From contig JAHQIY010000040.1 of the NCBI GenBank assembly GCA_019054805.1, positions 186,001 to 250,000 of the forward strand: DNA of 64,000 nt, written 5' to 3'. The notes under the pieces are model-generated. The model worked only from the letters and a program-made list of their open reading frames with translations. It was not told the DNA's origin and did not search any database. The DNA is from Brachionus manjavacas (Eukaryota > Rotifera > Eurotatoria > Ploima > Brachionidae). Both the position numbers and the translations under genes were made by a program. The stretch's first letter is position 1; every line of letters begins with the position of its first letter. Below are positions 45,409 through 53,572 of this stretch, piece by piece.

Positions 45409-46050
45409 TCACTCTTTGATATTGGGGTGCGCACTGCCTTGGTAGTTAGGAAGTTGTTCTCGCAGTCCCATAAAGGTATTGCGAGCACTTTCTTTAGCGA
45501 GTTTGTTGGCCAGCCAATCAGGCAGAGCACCGCCAGGATCAGCGAAAGCAACGTATTCGATAAGAGCACTACCATTGGTGAGTTTTTGCAGCGTCCATGT
45601 GGCTTTTACTGAGGTAATGCGGATGTAATCTTCTTGTTTGGGCAAACTGGCTGGAGGGGCGTCTTTGATGTTGAGTGTAAAGCCTATTTCATCGACAGAA
45701 TATTTTGAGTAAGTGACCATATCGCGGTCTTTCGCAGGCCAAGGTGCGGCAAATTGTGTGTAGACAATGTTTTCGTTGGATGAGATTTGCTTTATAACGC
45801 GGCTTAGGCTGACGTTATCAATCCAGTTCGGCACATTAGCGGTATCTTCCAGCAACAACAAAAATGCGCCGTAGCTGGTTGGAGCGAACATTCTGGCTCT
45901 AATCTCGACTAGCCCATCACTGTGTTCGCGAGAGTAAATGGTAATGCCGTTACCATCGCTCTCAAACTTCCAGTTAGTAACAGGCTTTGCCCATACAGCG
46001 CTTGAGGCGATTAAACTGAAGATACAAATACTTTTCCCTAAGTTTGTCAT
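45409..46050 (-). CDS. Secreted START-domain protein
   Basis: Exported protein of 213 aa with a signal peptide (cleavage near VWAKP) and a START lipid-binding domain (about 30-205). The START landmarks are WKFESDGNGITIYSREH, AAPWPAKDRDMVTYS and ALPDWLANKLAKESA. START proteins hold a hydrophobic ligand such as a lipid or sterol. Bacterial members have mostly unknown ligands. It is convergent with the ClpP-like gene, 16 bases apart. Confidence 0.85.
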   Translation of the reverse strand: MTNLGKSICIFSLIASSAVWAKPVTNWKFESDGNGITIYSREHSDGLVEIRARMFAPTSYGAFLLLLEDTANVPNWIDNVSLSRVIKQISSNENIVYTQFAAPWPAKDRDMVTYSKYSVDEIGFTLNIKDAPPASLPKQEDYIRITSVKATWTLQKLTNGSALIEYVAFADPGGALPDWLANKLAKESARNTFMGLREQLPNYQGSAHPNIKE

Positions 46051-46101
46051 TATCTTACCTGATTCCCAACCGTCCTTGTTTTAGTCTACATGACACTGAG
46101 C

Positions 46102-46515
46102 TTAATGCTTAATACGCCCTCGAAGAGACTTGGTCTGCGATTTGATGTTTTTACTTTTCAGCCGCCTTTCTTTAGATGCGCGGGTTGGTTTTGTCTCTCG
46201 ACGTTTCTTTTGCACCACCATCGCCGATGTGATCAGTTCAGCGAGCCTGTTGAGCGCATCTTCTTTGTTTTGCTCTTGAGTTCGAAATTGCTGAGCTTTT
46301 ATTGTGATGACACCGTCTTTTGAAATACGAGAGTCACGCAGGGTAAGAATTCGCTCTTTATAAATGCTAGGTAAGCTAGAGTGCTTAACATCAAACTGAA
46401 GATGAATAGCACTCGAGACCTTGTTGACGTTCTGCCCGCCCGCCCCTTGAGCTCGTATTGCTGTGAGTTGGATCTCCCAAGCTTGTAGGGTGACGCTGTT
46501 GGATATCTTAAGCAT
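46102..46515 (-). CDS. arfB: Alternative ribosome-rescue factor ArfB
   Basis: Peptidyl-tRNA hydrolase of 137 aa that frees stalled ribosomes. The catalytic GGQ is in RAQGAGGQNVNKVSSAIHL, and the C-terminal tail is Lys/Arg-rich (KKRRETKPTRASKERRLKS), which in ArfB enters the empty mRNA channel. The size matches E. coli YaeJ/ArfB. It lies upstream of the START gene in the same direction. Confidence 0.92.
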   Translation of the reverse strand: MLKISNSVTLQAWEIQLTAIRAQGAGGQNVNKVSSAIHLQFDVKHSSLPSIYKERILTLRDSRISKDGVITIKAQQFRTQEQNKEDALNRLAELITSAMVVQKKRRETKPTRASKERRLKSKNIKSQTKSLRGRIKH

Positions 46516-46685
46516 TCAGTACATATGATTTAGGCTTTGAAGAGTCATTGTAGCCTGACTGAAGCGCTTCGCCATGGTTTTAAAGCAGGTTCTCGCCGAA
46601 ATTTTGGCAAACGAGTAACGATTGAGCAAAACAAATAGGATTCATGGTAGGTTGACGGCTACCTATCCCCCCTTTGGTGAGGATG

Positions 46686-47702
46686 TTACTGACTCGGCAT
46701 CAAGAACACTTCTCTCATAGCGGCCACTTGCTTGGTTAGTGCACCGCCGACATGTCCACCACCTTCTACTTCAAACAATATCGCTCCTTTTTGGGTCAAA
46801 AATGTGCTTTCTTCAGCTGATAACCCACCGAGCTGTTCATCATTGTTAGCGAATGTGAACCCTAGGTTACTTAGGTCGTCATATTGGTCAAGGATAGAGA
46901 CATAGCGTGGCGTCGCAATGGCAGCGTTTAGTTTGTCCATGTTCTGCTGTAACTCAACGATACTTCGCTCACTGTTTGATGCACAACTATCCAAAGCGAT
47001 ATCTAGGCGCGGCTGACAGGACTCAAGCCAATAGTCGGTGTGAATGATTAACTCACCTTCTTGAAATGCACTGTTGTCATAGACGAACCCCGCACGTTGG
47101 TTTGATTTAAATGCATCTATCAGCGCTTCAGGTGTATTAAGGCGAGATGACTGAACAAGGAAAGCGTCCGCCGCTTGGGGACCGTATTTAGCCAGCATTG
47201 CGAGCACGACAAAACCACCATGTGATGCGCCTTGTACATAGACTGTTTTGCCTTGTGATTTATAGTATTTCGCCACTTGATAAAGAATATCTGCCGACTG
47301 TTGGGCGTCTTGCTCTATTAAGTTATAGGCTCGGGTCTGAGCATAATTTTGCGCTTGTATCATCTGGCTTTGTTTCACATAGACAAAGGCGATATTGGTA
47401 AAGTCGATTTTTTCACCATTCTCATCATCAATCTGACTAATGAAGCCAAATGTGCTGTCATCGGCATACGATAGTGGCCCTCCGTCAGAATAGAGTAAGA
47501 CGGTTGGCATTTGCTCGGGGTCGCCATGTTGTATTGATATGTATGGCTCTATATTCGTCGTTTCTGGAGCCATTGACTCCTCAAGATCAGGGGTATCACC
47601 CGAGCTGCCACCACAGCCCCAAAGACTAAGAATAGAAAGTAAGAAGAAGCCTGAAACCTTTGCTTTAGGTTTAGGTCGCTCGGAGTAGAAAGATTGAAAC
47701 AT
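46686..47702 (-). CDS. Alpha/beta hydrolase lipoprotein
   Basis: Predicted lipoprotein hydrolase of 338 aa, with LSILSLWGCGGSSGDTPD supplying the lipobox (WGC) and a flexible tail. The nucleophile elbow is QGASHGGFV (GxSxG), with a possible acid in ILDQYDD and His in EGGGHVGG. The start is placed at the ATG at 47702, because an in-frame extension to 47768 would put 22 extra residues before an already long signal region. The substrate is unknown. A triacylglycerol or peptide esterase is possible. Confidence 0.72.
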   Translation of the reverse strand: MFQSFYSERPKPKAKVSGFFLLSILSLWGCGGSSGDTPDLEESMAPETTNIEPYISIQHGDPEQMPTVLLYSDGGPLSYADDSTFGFISQIDDENGEKIDFTNIAFVYVKQSQMIQAQNYAQTRAYNLIEQDAQQSADILYQVAKYYKSQGKTVYVQGASHGGFVVLAMLAKYGPQAADAFLVQSSRLNTPEALIDAFKSNQRAGFVYDNSAFQEGELIIHTDYWLESCQPRLDIALDSCASNSERSIVELQQNMDKLNAAIATPRYVSILDQYDDLSNLGFTFANNDEQLGGLSAEESTFLTQKGAILFEVEGGGHVGGALTKQVAAMREVFLMPSQ

Positions 47703-48101
47703 ACGGAAAACCTTTGAATCGCCTCCCTGCCGTAAATTATTTAGCCATTGTCCTAAAGGCTGCCTCACGTTAGTGCGCTTCGCAGGAGCAGAATAGTATG
47801 GAGTGATGTATGTCTTCTCAATGTTAGGGAGGTGTTTTTCATATGAATTAATGATGTGAATGGGTGCTTGTTAGAAAACATTTATTATTTAAGATTTTGA
47901 TATATTAGGTTTTTTATCTTTTTTTAGATGTGAGAAAGGGAAAGGTGGTCTTTGCGTTCAACAAAAACATATTAGGGAAGGCTAGAGAGCGTTAATGAGC
48001 GTTATATTGATAATTAAGATGAATTAACGAGTTGGACTATTCACCTATCTAATAGCGTTCACATAGACTTCGAGCTCTTTCCAAATCTAAAGAGAGCAAC
48101 A
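47703..48101. other. Divergent intergenic region, hydrolase / outer-membrane protein
   Basis: Mostly AT-rich, without a supported gene. It contains the AGCGTTA direct repeats described separately and an AGAGAGC ribosome-binding site just before 48102. Confidence 0.5.
47988..48060 (+). promoter_or_regulatory. AGCGTT direct repeats upstream of the outer-membrane protein gene
   Basis: AGCGTTA occurs at 47988-47994 and again at 47998-48004, spaced exactly 10 bases, and AGCGTTC at 48054-48060. Helical-turn-spaced direct repeats suit OmpR/ToxR-type winged-helix regulators, one of which is encoded just downstream. Binding is inferred. Confidence 0.4.
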
Positions 48102-48767
48102 ATGAAAAAGACAATCTACAGTGCAGCAGCTATGGCTGTATTGGCGTGTGGTGCGGTACGTGCTGAAGGTATGAGTGATAACTACAACTTTGTAGCGGGG
48201 GGCTTTCAAAGGTCTAGTTATAGCCAGTCTCTCTATTCTGGTTCGCATTCGACGAGTTCAGATATTACTGCGAATGGCTTTTATCTACGTGGCAGCTTCA
48301 ACTTTTATGACAATTTTTTCGCTGAAGTTCGTAAAGATCGTACCTATTACACGAATTCTAGTTCATTGGTTGAAAGTGATTGGACGCTTGACCAAAATTT
48401 GTATGCACTAGGTTACTACTACCCAATTAGTCCGGCTTGGTCTTTGTACGGCACTGTTGGTTATTCCGATTTAGAAATAGCAGCAGAAGCGCCAAACCTA
48501 GCTCCAAACACTAAACTAAGCTACAACATGTCGGGCCTTAGTTTAGAGGTGGGTGCGAGAATTGAGTTGTTTGACTTCTGGCAAGTTGAGCCAGCGATTC
48601 GTCATGCTAACTACGACTACGCAATGTATGAACTGCGTTTGAACAATGCTTTTTCGGTTACAAACAATTTATCTCTAGAGCTTAATGCATTGCACCGAGC
48701 ATTTGAGACTCAGCACACCACTACGACGGAAGTCGCGGGTCAGGTTGGTGTGCGCTATTCTTTCTGA
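48102..48767 (+). CDS. Outer-membrane beta-barrel protein
   Basis: Exported protein of 221 aa with a signal peptide (MKKTIYSAAAMAVLACGAVRA). Alternating polar and aromatic strands suggest an eight-stranded barrel of the OmpA/OmpW or opacity-porin type, for example GFYLRGSFNFYDNFFAEVRKD and LYALGYYYPISPAWSLYGTVGY. The C-terminus ends VRYSF, with the terminal Phe needed for Bam recognition. No enzyme motif is present. It lies 106 bases before the ToxR-like gene and may be its target. Confidence 0.82.
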   Translation: MKKTIYSAAAMAVLACGAVRAEGMSDNYNFVAGGFQRSSYSQSLYSGSHSTSSDITANGFYLRGSFNFYDNFFAEVRKDRTYYTNSSSLVESDWTLDQNLYALGYYYPISPAWSLYGTVGYSDLEIAAEAPNLAPNTKLSYNMSGLSLEVGARIELFDFWQVEPAIRHANYDYAMYELRLNNAFSVTNNLSLELNALHRAFETQHTTTTEVAGQVGVRYSF

Positions 48768-48779
48768 TATTAGTATGCG

Positions 48780-48805
48780 AAACCTGCCGACTGCTTGGCG
48801 GGTTT
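48780..48805 (+). terminator. Hairpin after the outer-membrane protein gene
   Basis: Stem AAACCTGCC / GGCGGGTTT (one G-T pair) but no T run. It is probably a weak terminator or 3-prime stabiliser. Confidence 0.5.
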
Positions 48806-48873
48806 CTGCGTATCTTTACCAGTTGGGAGATATTAGATAGACTTGCCGACGTTTTGCAGCGTAGTATTTGTCC

Positions 48874-49551
48874 ATGAGTGAAAAAACACAAACACTGACC
48901 TTTTCTGGTTATGAGCTTAACCTCAGCTCAAGGACTCTTTGCCGAGTCGGCAATGGTGAAACTGTTCGCCTTTCTCACTCCGAGACACTTCTTCTACAGG
49001 CTCTGGTAGCGGCTCCCGGAAAAACTATATCGAGAGAGTCATTGCTAGTTCAATGTTGGCCTGGACGTATCGTTACGCAAAGCTCATTAAATGTTGCGGT
49101 AAAAAATTTGCGGCAAGCATTTGAAAAGTTAGGCGGTGAAAGTCTTATTACAACTGACCCCGGTAAAGGCTACTTACTACGAAGTGATGAACGCTCTACA
49201 GCAATAGAGTCAAAGCCGTTAGAAACACTTGATGAGGCTGGCCTAAATGGTGATGAGCTGATTAAGTCAAAACAGTATCTATTTTTTGGGTTGGCGTTCG
49301 TATTGGGTGCATTGGTGACCTTTTATACTCTTTTCATGTACATCGAACTGGTTGAAATCACCGAAGTGGATGGAGTGGACGTTTACTATGATGGTTTTCC
49401 CATTAAACCTGATGTACTACCTAGTCAAACATCGCCAAAAGCGTTGATGCTTGTATATCCTAAAGGCGGTTCAGTAAATTGCTATCAAGTGGTGAGCTAT
49501 TCTGATTCAGAGTTTGTGGAAGAGTCATTAGGTGAATGCCGTGATAAATAA
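48874..49551 (+). CDS. ToxR-like membrane-bound transcriptional regulator
   Basis: One-component regulator of 225 aa. The N-terminal OmpR/ToxR winged helix (about 5-105) contains LSHSETLLLQALVAAPGKTISRESLL, then GRIVTQSSLNVAVKNLRQAF and DPGKGYLL. A linker leads to one TM at about 137-160 and a short periplasmic domain of about 65 residues. This is the ToxR/TcpP/VtrA layout. The periplasmic part has two cysteines near the end, as ToxR does. The ATG at 48874 is used instead of the TTG at 48868. It overlaps the next gene, whose product is a likely partner. Confidence 0.88.
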   Translation: MSEKTQTLTFSGYELNLSSRTLCRVGNGETVRLSHSETLLLQALVAAPGKTISRESLLVQCWPGRIVTQSSLNVAVKNLRQAFEKLGGESLITTDPGKGYLLRSDERSTAIESKPLETLDEAGLNGDELIKSKQYLFFGLAFVLGALVTFYTLFMYIELVEITEVDGVDVYYDGFPIKPDVLPSQTSPKALMLVYPKGGSVNCYQVVSYSDSEFVEESLGECRDK

Positions 49552-49987
49552 GTCTATTTCGTATTTCTTGAAAGGTATATTGTTTACTCTCATGGCTTGT
49601 TTGCTTTGGGGCATCGTATCTGCTTTGTTAACAGAGGATAGGTATAGCCTTAAGACCTCTCATCCTGATATCTCTAATGAAACACTCACTATCACACTTA
49701 AACATGGGCAAGCTAAAGCACACTTCGTTTCTAGAGCAGTGAAAACGACTCGTACTATTTCTTATGATATGCATGGCTTATTTCTTCGCTATGGCAGTCA
49801 CTATTTGCTGCTAACGACCGATGATTCAGATGATGTGCATACCCATGGTTTCGCGGTAAGAAAACTGTTCATTAAAAAGGTGAGTGATCATCAGGCATTT
49901 TTAATTACTGATCGCCGAGGTTCATTTACCCTGAAAGACGGTAGAGTTGTTCATCTTAACAGTATTTTTTCGGGCACTTATCAATAA
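49541..49987 (+). CDS. ToxS/VtrC-like periplasmic partner protein
   Basis: Protein of 148 aa with one N-terminal TM (about 10-30) and a beta-rich periplasmic domain. No family is recognised, but position, overlap with the ToxR-like gene and the single-TM layout match ToxS, TcpH and VtrC, which bind and stabilise the regulator's periplasmic domain. The GTG at 49541 (AGGTG nearby) is preferred, and a GTG at 49532 is in the same frame. In V. parahaemolyticus the VtrA/VtrC pair senses bile salts. Confidence 0.65.
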   Translation: MINKSISYFLKGILFTLMACLLWGIVSALLTEDRYSLKTSHPDISNETLTITLKHGQAKAHFVSRAVKTTRTISYDMHGLFLRYGSHYLLLTTDDSDDVHTHGFAVRKLFIKKVSDHQAFLITDRRGSFTLKDGRVVHLNSIFSGTYQ

Positions 49988-50071
49988 CAACTAAGTGGCT
50001 TTGGGCCAGATAACATAAGCCATTTGCGTTGACCCCAACGGCTTTTTCACCATCCATTACATCTCACTTAT

Positions 50072-50632
50072 TCAGCCCTCAACCTCGAGCAATTGGTAGT
50101 ACAAGTTTAGTGGGCCCGCTAACATATCTAATGTGAGCTCACTGCTAGGCTGGCAGTTGAGTGCCAAAGTGAAACCGTGCAAGTAATCGGCAAGGAGGTC
50201 GATAGCGTTTTTCGTGGTTTCTGGGGTGAGTCCAAGCGGTTCTACGATCGTTTCATAGCGTTCGATAAACACATTCGCTGGGCTGATAGAATCCATTTTA
50301 AGTAGCGTTTCAAGTAATCCAGGGTAGCGATGCAAAAGTGACACGTAGCTGATGCAGAGCTGTGATAACTGCGCTCTCCAACCTTCACTTGAATCCGGCT
50401 GGTAGATATCTTCAATCAAAGAAACAACGATGGATTCTTGTAGTGCGCTTTTGTTGCGAAAGTAATGATAAATCGCCATTGCGTCAACGGAAAGCTCAGA
50501 GGCTAAGCTTCTGACGCTAGGCATTTTTTTGTCTCTAAGCATCAACTCTTTTGCTTTGCTAAGAATGCGTTCAGCATCCAATTGGCTTGTTTGGGCTTGA
50601 GGGCGCCCTCTGCGTTTTTGCTTGACAGACAT
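50072..50632 (-). CDS. TetR-family transcriptional regulator
   Basis: Repressor of 186 aa. A basic N-terminus (KQKRRGRPQ) precedes the TetR HTH (about 20-65) with MPSVRSLASELSVDAMAIYHYFRNKSAL. The C-terminal part resembles TetR_C_1. It is divergent from the DHFR-like gene, with a perfect 25-bp palindrome between them, so autoregulation and control of that gene are likely. Confidence 0.9.
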   Translation of the reverse strand: MSVKQKRRGRPQAQTSQLDAERILSKAKELMLRDKKMPSVRSLASELSVDAMAIYHYFRNKSALQESIVVSLIEDIYQPDSSEGWRAQLSQLCISYVSLLHRYPGLLETLLKMDSISPANVFIERYETIVEPLGLTPETTKNAIDLLADYLHGFTLALNCQPSSELTLDMLAGPLNLYYQLLEVEG

Positions 50633-50654
50633 CTTAGGATCTCATTAATCTAAT

Positions 50655-50679
50655 ATTAATTCTACAGTGTAGAATTAAT
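50655..50679. promoter_or_regulatory. TetR operator, perfect 25-bp palindrome
   Basis: ATTAATTCTACA-G-TGTAGAATTAAT is an exact inverted repeat. It lies 23 bases before the tetR start and 52 before the DHFR-like start, where it could shut both promoters. Confidence 0.85.
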
Positions 50680-50730
50680 TGTAACTCAGTTTTATACTTT
50701 GTCCAAACTCGTTTATCGGAGAACCTGACC

Positions 50731-51264
50731 ATGGCAAATATCGTATTTATTGCAACCAGTCTTGACGGTTATATCGCAGACAAGGATGGGGGACTCGATT
50801 GGCTGCATTCGATACCTAACCCAGACAATATTGATATGGGATTTGTGCCCCTGCTTGAGCGTGTCGATGCGTTGGTGATGGGCAGAAATACCCTTGAAGC
50901 CGTATTGAGCTTTGACGTTGATTGGCCTTACAGCAAGCCTGTTTTTGTGCTGAGTAATACCCTAAAAGAAGTTCCAAGTGGCTATCAAGACAAGGTGTTT
51001 TTAGTCAGTGGAAATTTGCCTGACATCGTTAAGGATCTTAATGCTCAAGGCTATCAGGATTTGTATATCGACGGTGGAGTGACAATTCAAAACTTCTTAA
51101 AGCTAGATCTGATTGATGAACTTGCTATCACCACTATTCCAGTCGTTTTGGGTGGTGGCGCAAAATTGTTCGGTGAACTGGATGGATTGCAAAAATACAA
51201 AATGCTAGAAAGCAAAGTCTATCTCGATGCGATTGTGCAAAGTCGCTACCTGCGTCAGCGATAG
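50731..51264 (+). CDS. Dihydrofolate-reductase-like protein (RibD C-terminal family)
   Basis: Oxidoreductase-like protein of 177 aa with the RibD_C fold. It begins with IVFIATSLDGYIADKDGGLDWL, and has VMGRNTLEAVL, LYIDGGVTIQNFL and VVLGGGAKLFG as typical NADPH-binding segments. Proteins of this COG0262 group are widespread and mostly uncharacterised. A true folate enzyme is unlikely. Expression is probably set by the divergent TetR repressor. Confidence 0.85.
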   Translation: MANIVFIATSLDGYIADKDGGLDWLHSIPNPDNIDMGFVPLLERVDALVMGRNTLEAVLSFDVDWPYSKPVFVLSNTLKEVPSGYQDKVFLVSGNLPDIVKDLNAQGYQDLYIDGGVTIQNFLKLDLIDELAITTIPVVLGGGAKLFGELDGLQKYKMLESKVYLDAIVQSRYLRQR

Positions 51265-51307
51265 TTACAAGACCCTCTGATAGTCGAGAGGGTCTACTAA
51301 ATCTTCT

Positions 51308-52402
51308 TTAACCTCTTACTGTAAAGGTTGAGGCTACAGGCTTATGGTCACTCACGTTGTCAAATCCTTCATCTAAGACCTTAGTTTGCAAGTCTTTAAG
51401 ATTCCCAGTTTTGTTGGTCAATCCAGTGTTGTCTAGTTCGCCAAAGTCTGGACGATCTCGGCCTTCTTTATGCTTGATCTTGCCTGTTGAATCTAACTGC
51501 ATGTAGGTATGGCTGTTGAGAGCCTCAAACTTAAATCCATGCTTCGCTAAATGAGTGTCATCGTGTGATACAGGATCATACATGGTTCCATCGTCTAAAA
51601 GCTTTTCACGCTCATTCAAGTCACCGGTAATTAGAACTTCCTCATTGGATTTAATTCCAGCCATAAGTTTGTTGCCTTCTAATTCACGCTTGGCCTCTTT
51701 GTTGGAGTCTAGGTGTGCGGAAATAGCGGTAATATCTTGTCCATTGACCTCTAAGGAAGTTTTAACGCCCCCTTTATTGCCAGTAATGCCTAACAAGAAC
51801 TCCATATTCTTGCCTCCCCAACCGTGTCGGTATTCAGACTCTCCTTTTACTTTAACGTCGGCACCATCTTTGGCAAATACAGACATAGACGTGTAGCTGA
51901 CGCCTTCACCAAGTCCTTTGGTCATAACCTTCATCTTGTTTTGGCTGAGTAGGTTCATGCCCTCAAGCTCTAGATCTTTGGCAAGAAGTTTAGATTCTTG
52001 CTCAGCAAACAATACGACATCATAGTCACCACTTTTGATTAGGTTCTGGAAATAGTTTTTTGTTTCTTCCGGCATTTTTTGGTTTGCCTGATTGTAGGTA
52101 ACGGTGAGTACTTTCGCTTCACCGATTCTTCCTTTGTTGTGTAGCTGTTGATTCATCTGATTGAGCTTCAAGTCATTGTTTTTTGTTGCATCAGACTTGT
52201 TGAAAAAATGGCTAAAGAAGCTTTTGCTCTCTTTCTGTTTTAAGCTTATTTCTCCATCGCTATTTTTGGTAACGCTATATTCTTTGCCAAAAATAGAGCC
52301 AAATTTAACGGTATCACCTTGTTTGGCTTCATTTTTCAATCTGTGAATATCAGCAAGATCTAAATTACCTCTATGCTGACTATTAATATGAATGGTTGAC
52401 AT
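51308..52402 (-). CDS. Putative type III effector, inositol-phosphatase-like (VPA0450-type)
   Basis: Protein of 364 aa with an endonuclease/exonuclease/phosphatase fold in its C-terminal two thirds. Motifs in order are VVLFAEQES, SYTSMSVFA, LGITGNKGGVKTSLEVNG, ITAISAHLDS, LITGDLNER, GRDRPDF and SDHKPVAS. These parallel the inositol polyphosphate 5-phosphatase set (GDLNYR, CDR, SDHxPV). The first 90 residues are polar, Ser/Lys/Asn-rich and lack a Sec signal, as expected for a type III secretion and chaperone-binding region. A CesT-like chaperone gene lies directly upstream. V. parahaemolyticus VPA0450, which hydrolyses host phosphoinositide, is the closest match known to me. The reading frame looks whole. 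Confidence 0.75.
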   Translation of the reverse strand: MSTIHINSQHRGNLDLADIHRLKNEAKQGDTVKFGSIFGKEYSVTKNSDGEISLKQKESKSFFSHFFNKSDATKNNDLKLNQMNQQLHNKGRIGEAKVLTVTYNQANQKMPEETKNYFQNLIKSGDYDVVLFAEQESKLLAKDLELEGMNLLSQNKMKVMTKGLGEGVSYTSMSVFAKDGADVKVKGESEYRHGWGGKNMEFLLGITGNKGGVKTSLEVNGQDITAISAHLDSNKEAKRELEGNKLMAGIKSNEEVLITGDLNEREKLLDDGTMYDPVSHDDTHLAKHGFKFEALNSHTYMQLDSTGKIKHKEGRDRPDFGELDNTGLTNKTGNLKDLQTKVLDEGFDNVSDHKPVASTFTVRG

Positions 52403-52439
52403 GATTTTCTTCCGCTCTTGATTTAATAATGGAAAACAA

Positions 52440-52889
52440 TTAAATGAAAATGCCTGAGTTCGGTCTTTCTATAGACTCAGTAGATGTTTCAACTTGTTCA
52501 ATGAACTGATGCCATTGTTCGACTTTATCGAGCAACTGCTGAAGTGTGTTTTGGACATAGCCTTGAGGTTTGTTGGACAGGGCTATTATCTTGTAAATGC
52601 TTAAACGACGGCTATCGGGTATGAGACCAACACCGAACCCGTCTCGAAAAGGCTCTAGCGCCTGCTCGCCTAAAGCAACAGCTAGTTGATCTGGCATGGG
52701 AATAGGTAGTTCAATAGGGCTAGTAATAGAAACATGTAGGTTGATTGTGGCTTCATTTTTGAAAATAGTCAGAAAAAGAGCTTCGTCATGAATGCCGCTT
52801 TCTGGTGATAATTCACACTGAAATAATCCGTTGTCATCGAATTCAACATTATTGCCTAAAAAACTAATACTCTCTTGATAGATATCCAT
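52440..52889 (-). CDS. Type III secretion chaperone, CesT-like (VPA0451-type)
   Basis: Small acidic protein of 149 aa with the class I chaperone look: an N-terminal helix, strand FQCELSPESG, then LFLTIFKNEATINLHVSI, and a C-terminal helix with KVEQWHQFIEQVE. It sits 37 bases upstream of the effector gene in the same direction. In V. parahaemolyticus the neighbouring gene VPA0451 encodes the specific chaperone of VPA0450. The identity is from context and fold-like pattern. An A-rich tract (AATAAAAAACA, leftward sense) upstream could be an ExsA site, but this is untested. Confidence 0.68.
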   Translation of the reverse strand: MDIYQESISFLGNNVEFDDNGLFQCELSPESGIHDEALFLTIFKNEATINLHVSITSPIELPIPMPDQLAVALGEQALEPFRDGFGVGLIPDSRRLSIYKIIALSNKPQGYVQNTLQQLLDKVEQWHQFIEQVETSTESIERPNSGIFI

Positions 52890-53141
52890 TACTACGCCTT
52901 TACCTCACTAATAATCTTGGTATGTTTTTTATTATTTAATTGCGAGGAGTTTATAGCGCTTATGGGCGAGAGGAATATTAGATATGGCTGTGATTTTTTA
53001 TGATTTACATATTTAGATTGATGGCTTATTTGCCTGTATTCCACCAATTGAAACTTGAAAGGGCGTTGAACTGACTGGAATTGTTGAAGTCCTGCGCTAG
53101 TTTTAAAGAGTCATTCGTTCAGGTCTAGGAGGAACATGCAA

Positions 53142-53516
53142 ATGAATCCGGTTGGTTGGTTTGAAATCTATGTTGACGATATGTCGCGTGCGAAAGCGTT
53201 CTATGAAGCGGTGTTTGAAACGTCGTTAGAGAAACTTGATGTTGACGCTAAGATGGAAATAGAAATGTGGCTTTTTCCATCCTCTATGGAGCAGTATGGC
53301 GCAGCGGGTGCGTTAGCAAAAATGGAAGGGGTTTCTCCAGGTGGCAATAGCACACTGGTTTACTTTTCTTGCCAAGATTGCGCTAATGAGCAGTCAAGAG
53401 TAGAAGGCGCTGGTGGTAAGGTGGTTCACCCTAAATTTGCTATTGGCCCACACGGTTTTATCTCAATGGTCTCCGATACTGAAGGCAATATGATTGGTCT
53501 TCACTCGATGGAATAA
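53142..53516 (+). CDS. VOC-family (glyoxalase-like) protein
   Basis: Protein of 124 aa with one pair of beta-alpha-beta-beta-beta units of the vicinal oxygen chelate fold. It begins PVGWFEIYVDDMSRAKAFYEAVF and ends HGFISMVSDTEGNMIGLHSME, with the terminal Glu/His region as possible metal ligands. It is close in style to YaeR/PhnB-like small VOC proteins of unknown substrate. A strong AGGAGG site favours the ATG at 53142 over the one at 53136. Confidence 0.85.
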   Translation: MNPVGWFEIYVDDMSRAKAFYEAVFETSLEKLDVDAKMEIEMWLFPSSMEQYGAAGALAKMEGVSPGGNSTLVYFSCQDCANEQSRVEGAGGKVVHPKFAIGPHGFISMVSDTEGNMIGLHSME

Positions 53517-53536
53517 CGCCGACTACACATTTTAAG

Positions 53537-53569
53537 TTGAGCCCCCCAAGCTGTATGCGGGGGGCTCAA
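53537..53569. terminator. GC-rich hairpin between convergent genes
   Basis: Perfect 11-bp stem TTGAGCCCCCC / GGGGGGCTCAA with an eleven-base loop, between the VOC gene and the S33 peptidase gene. No good T run is present, so termination strength is unclear. Confidence 0.6.
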
Positions 53570-53572
53570 TGG

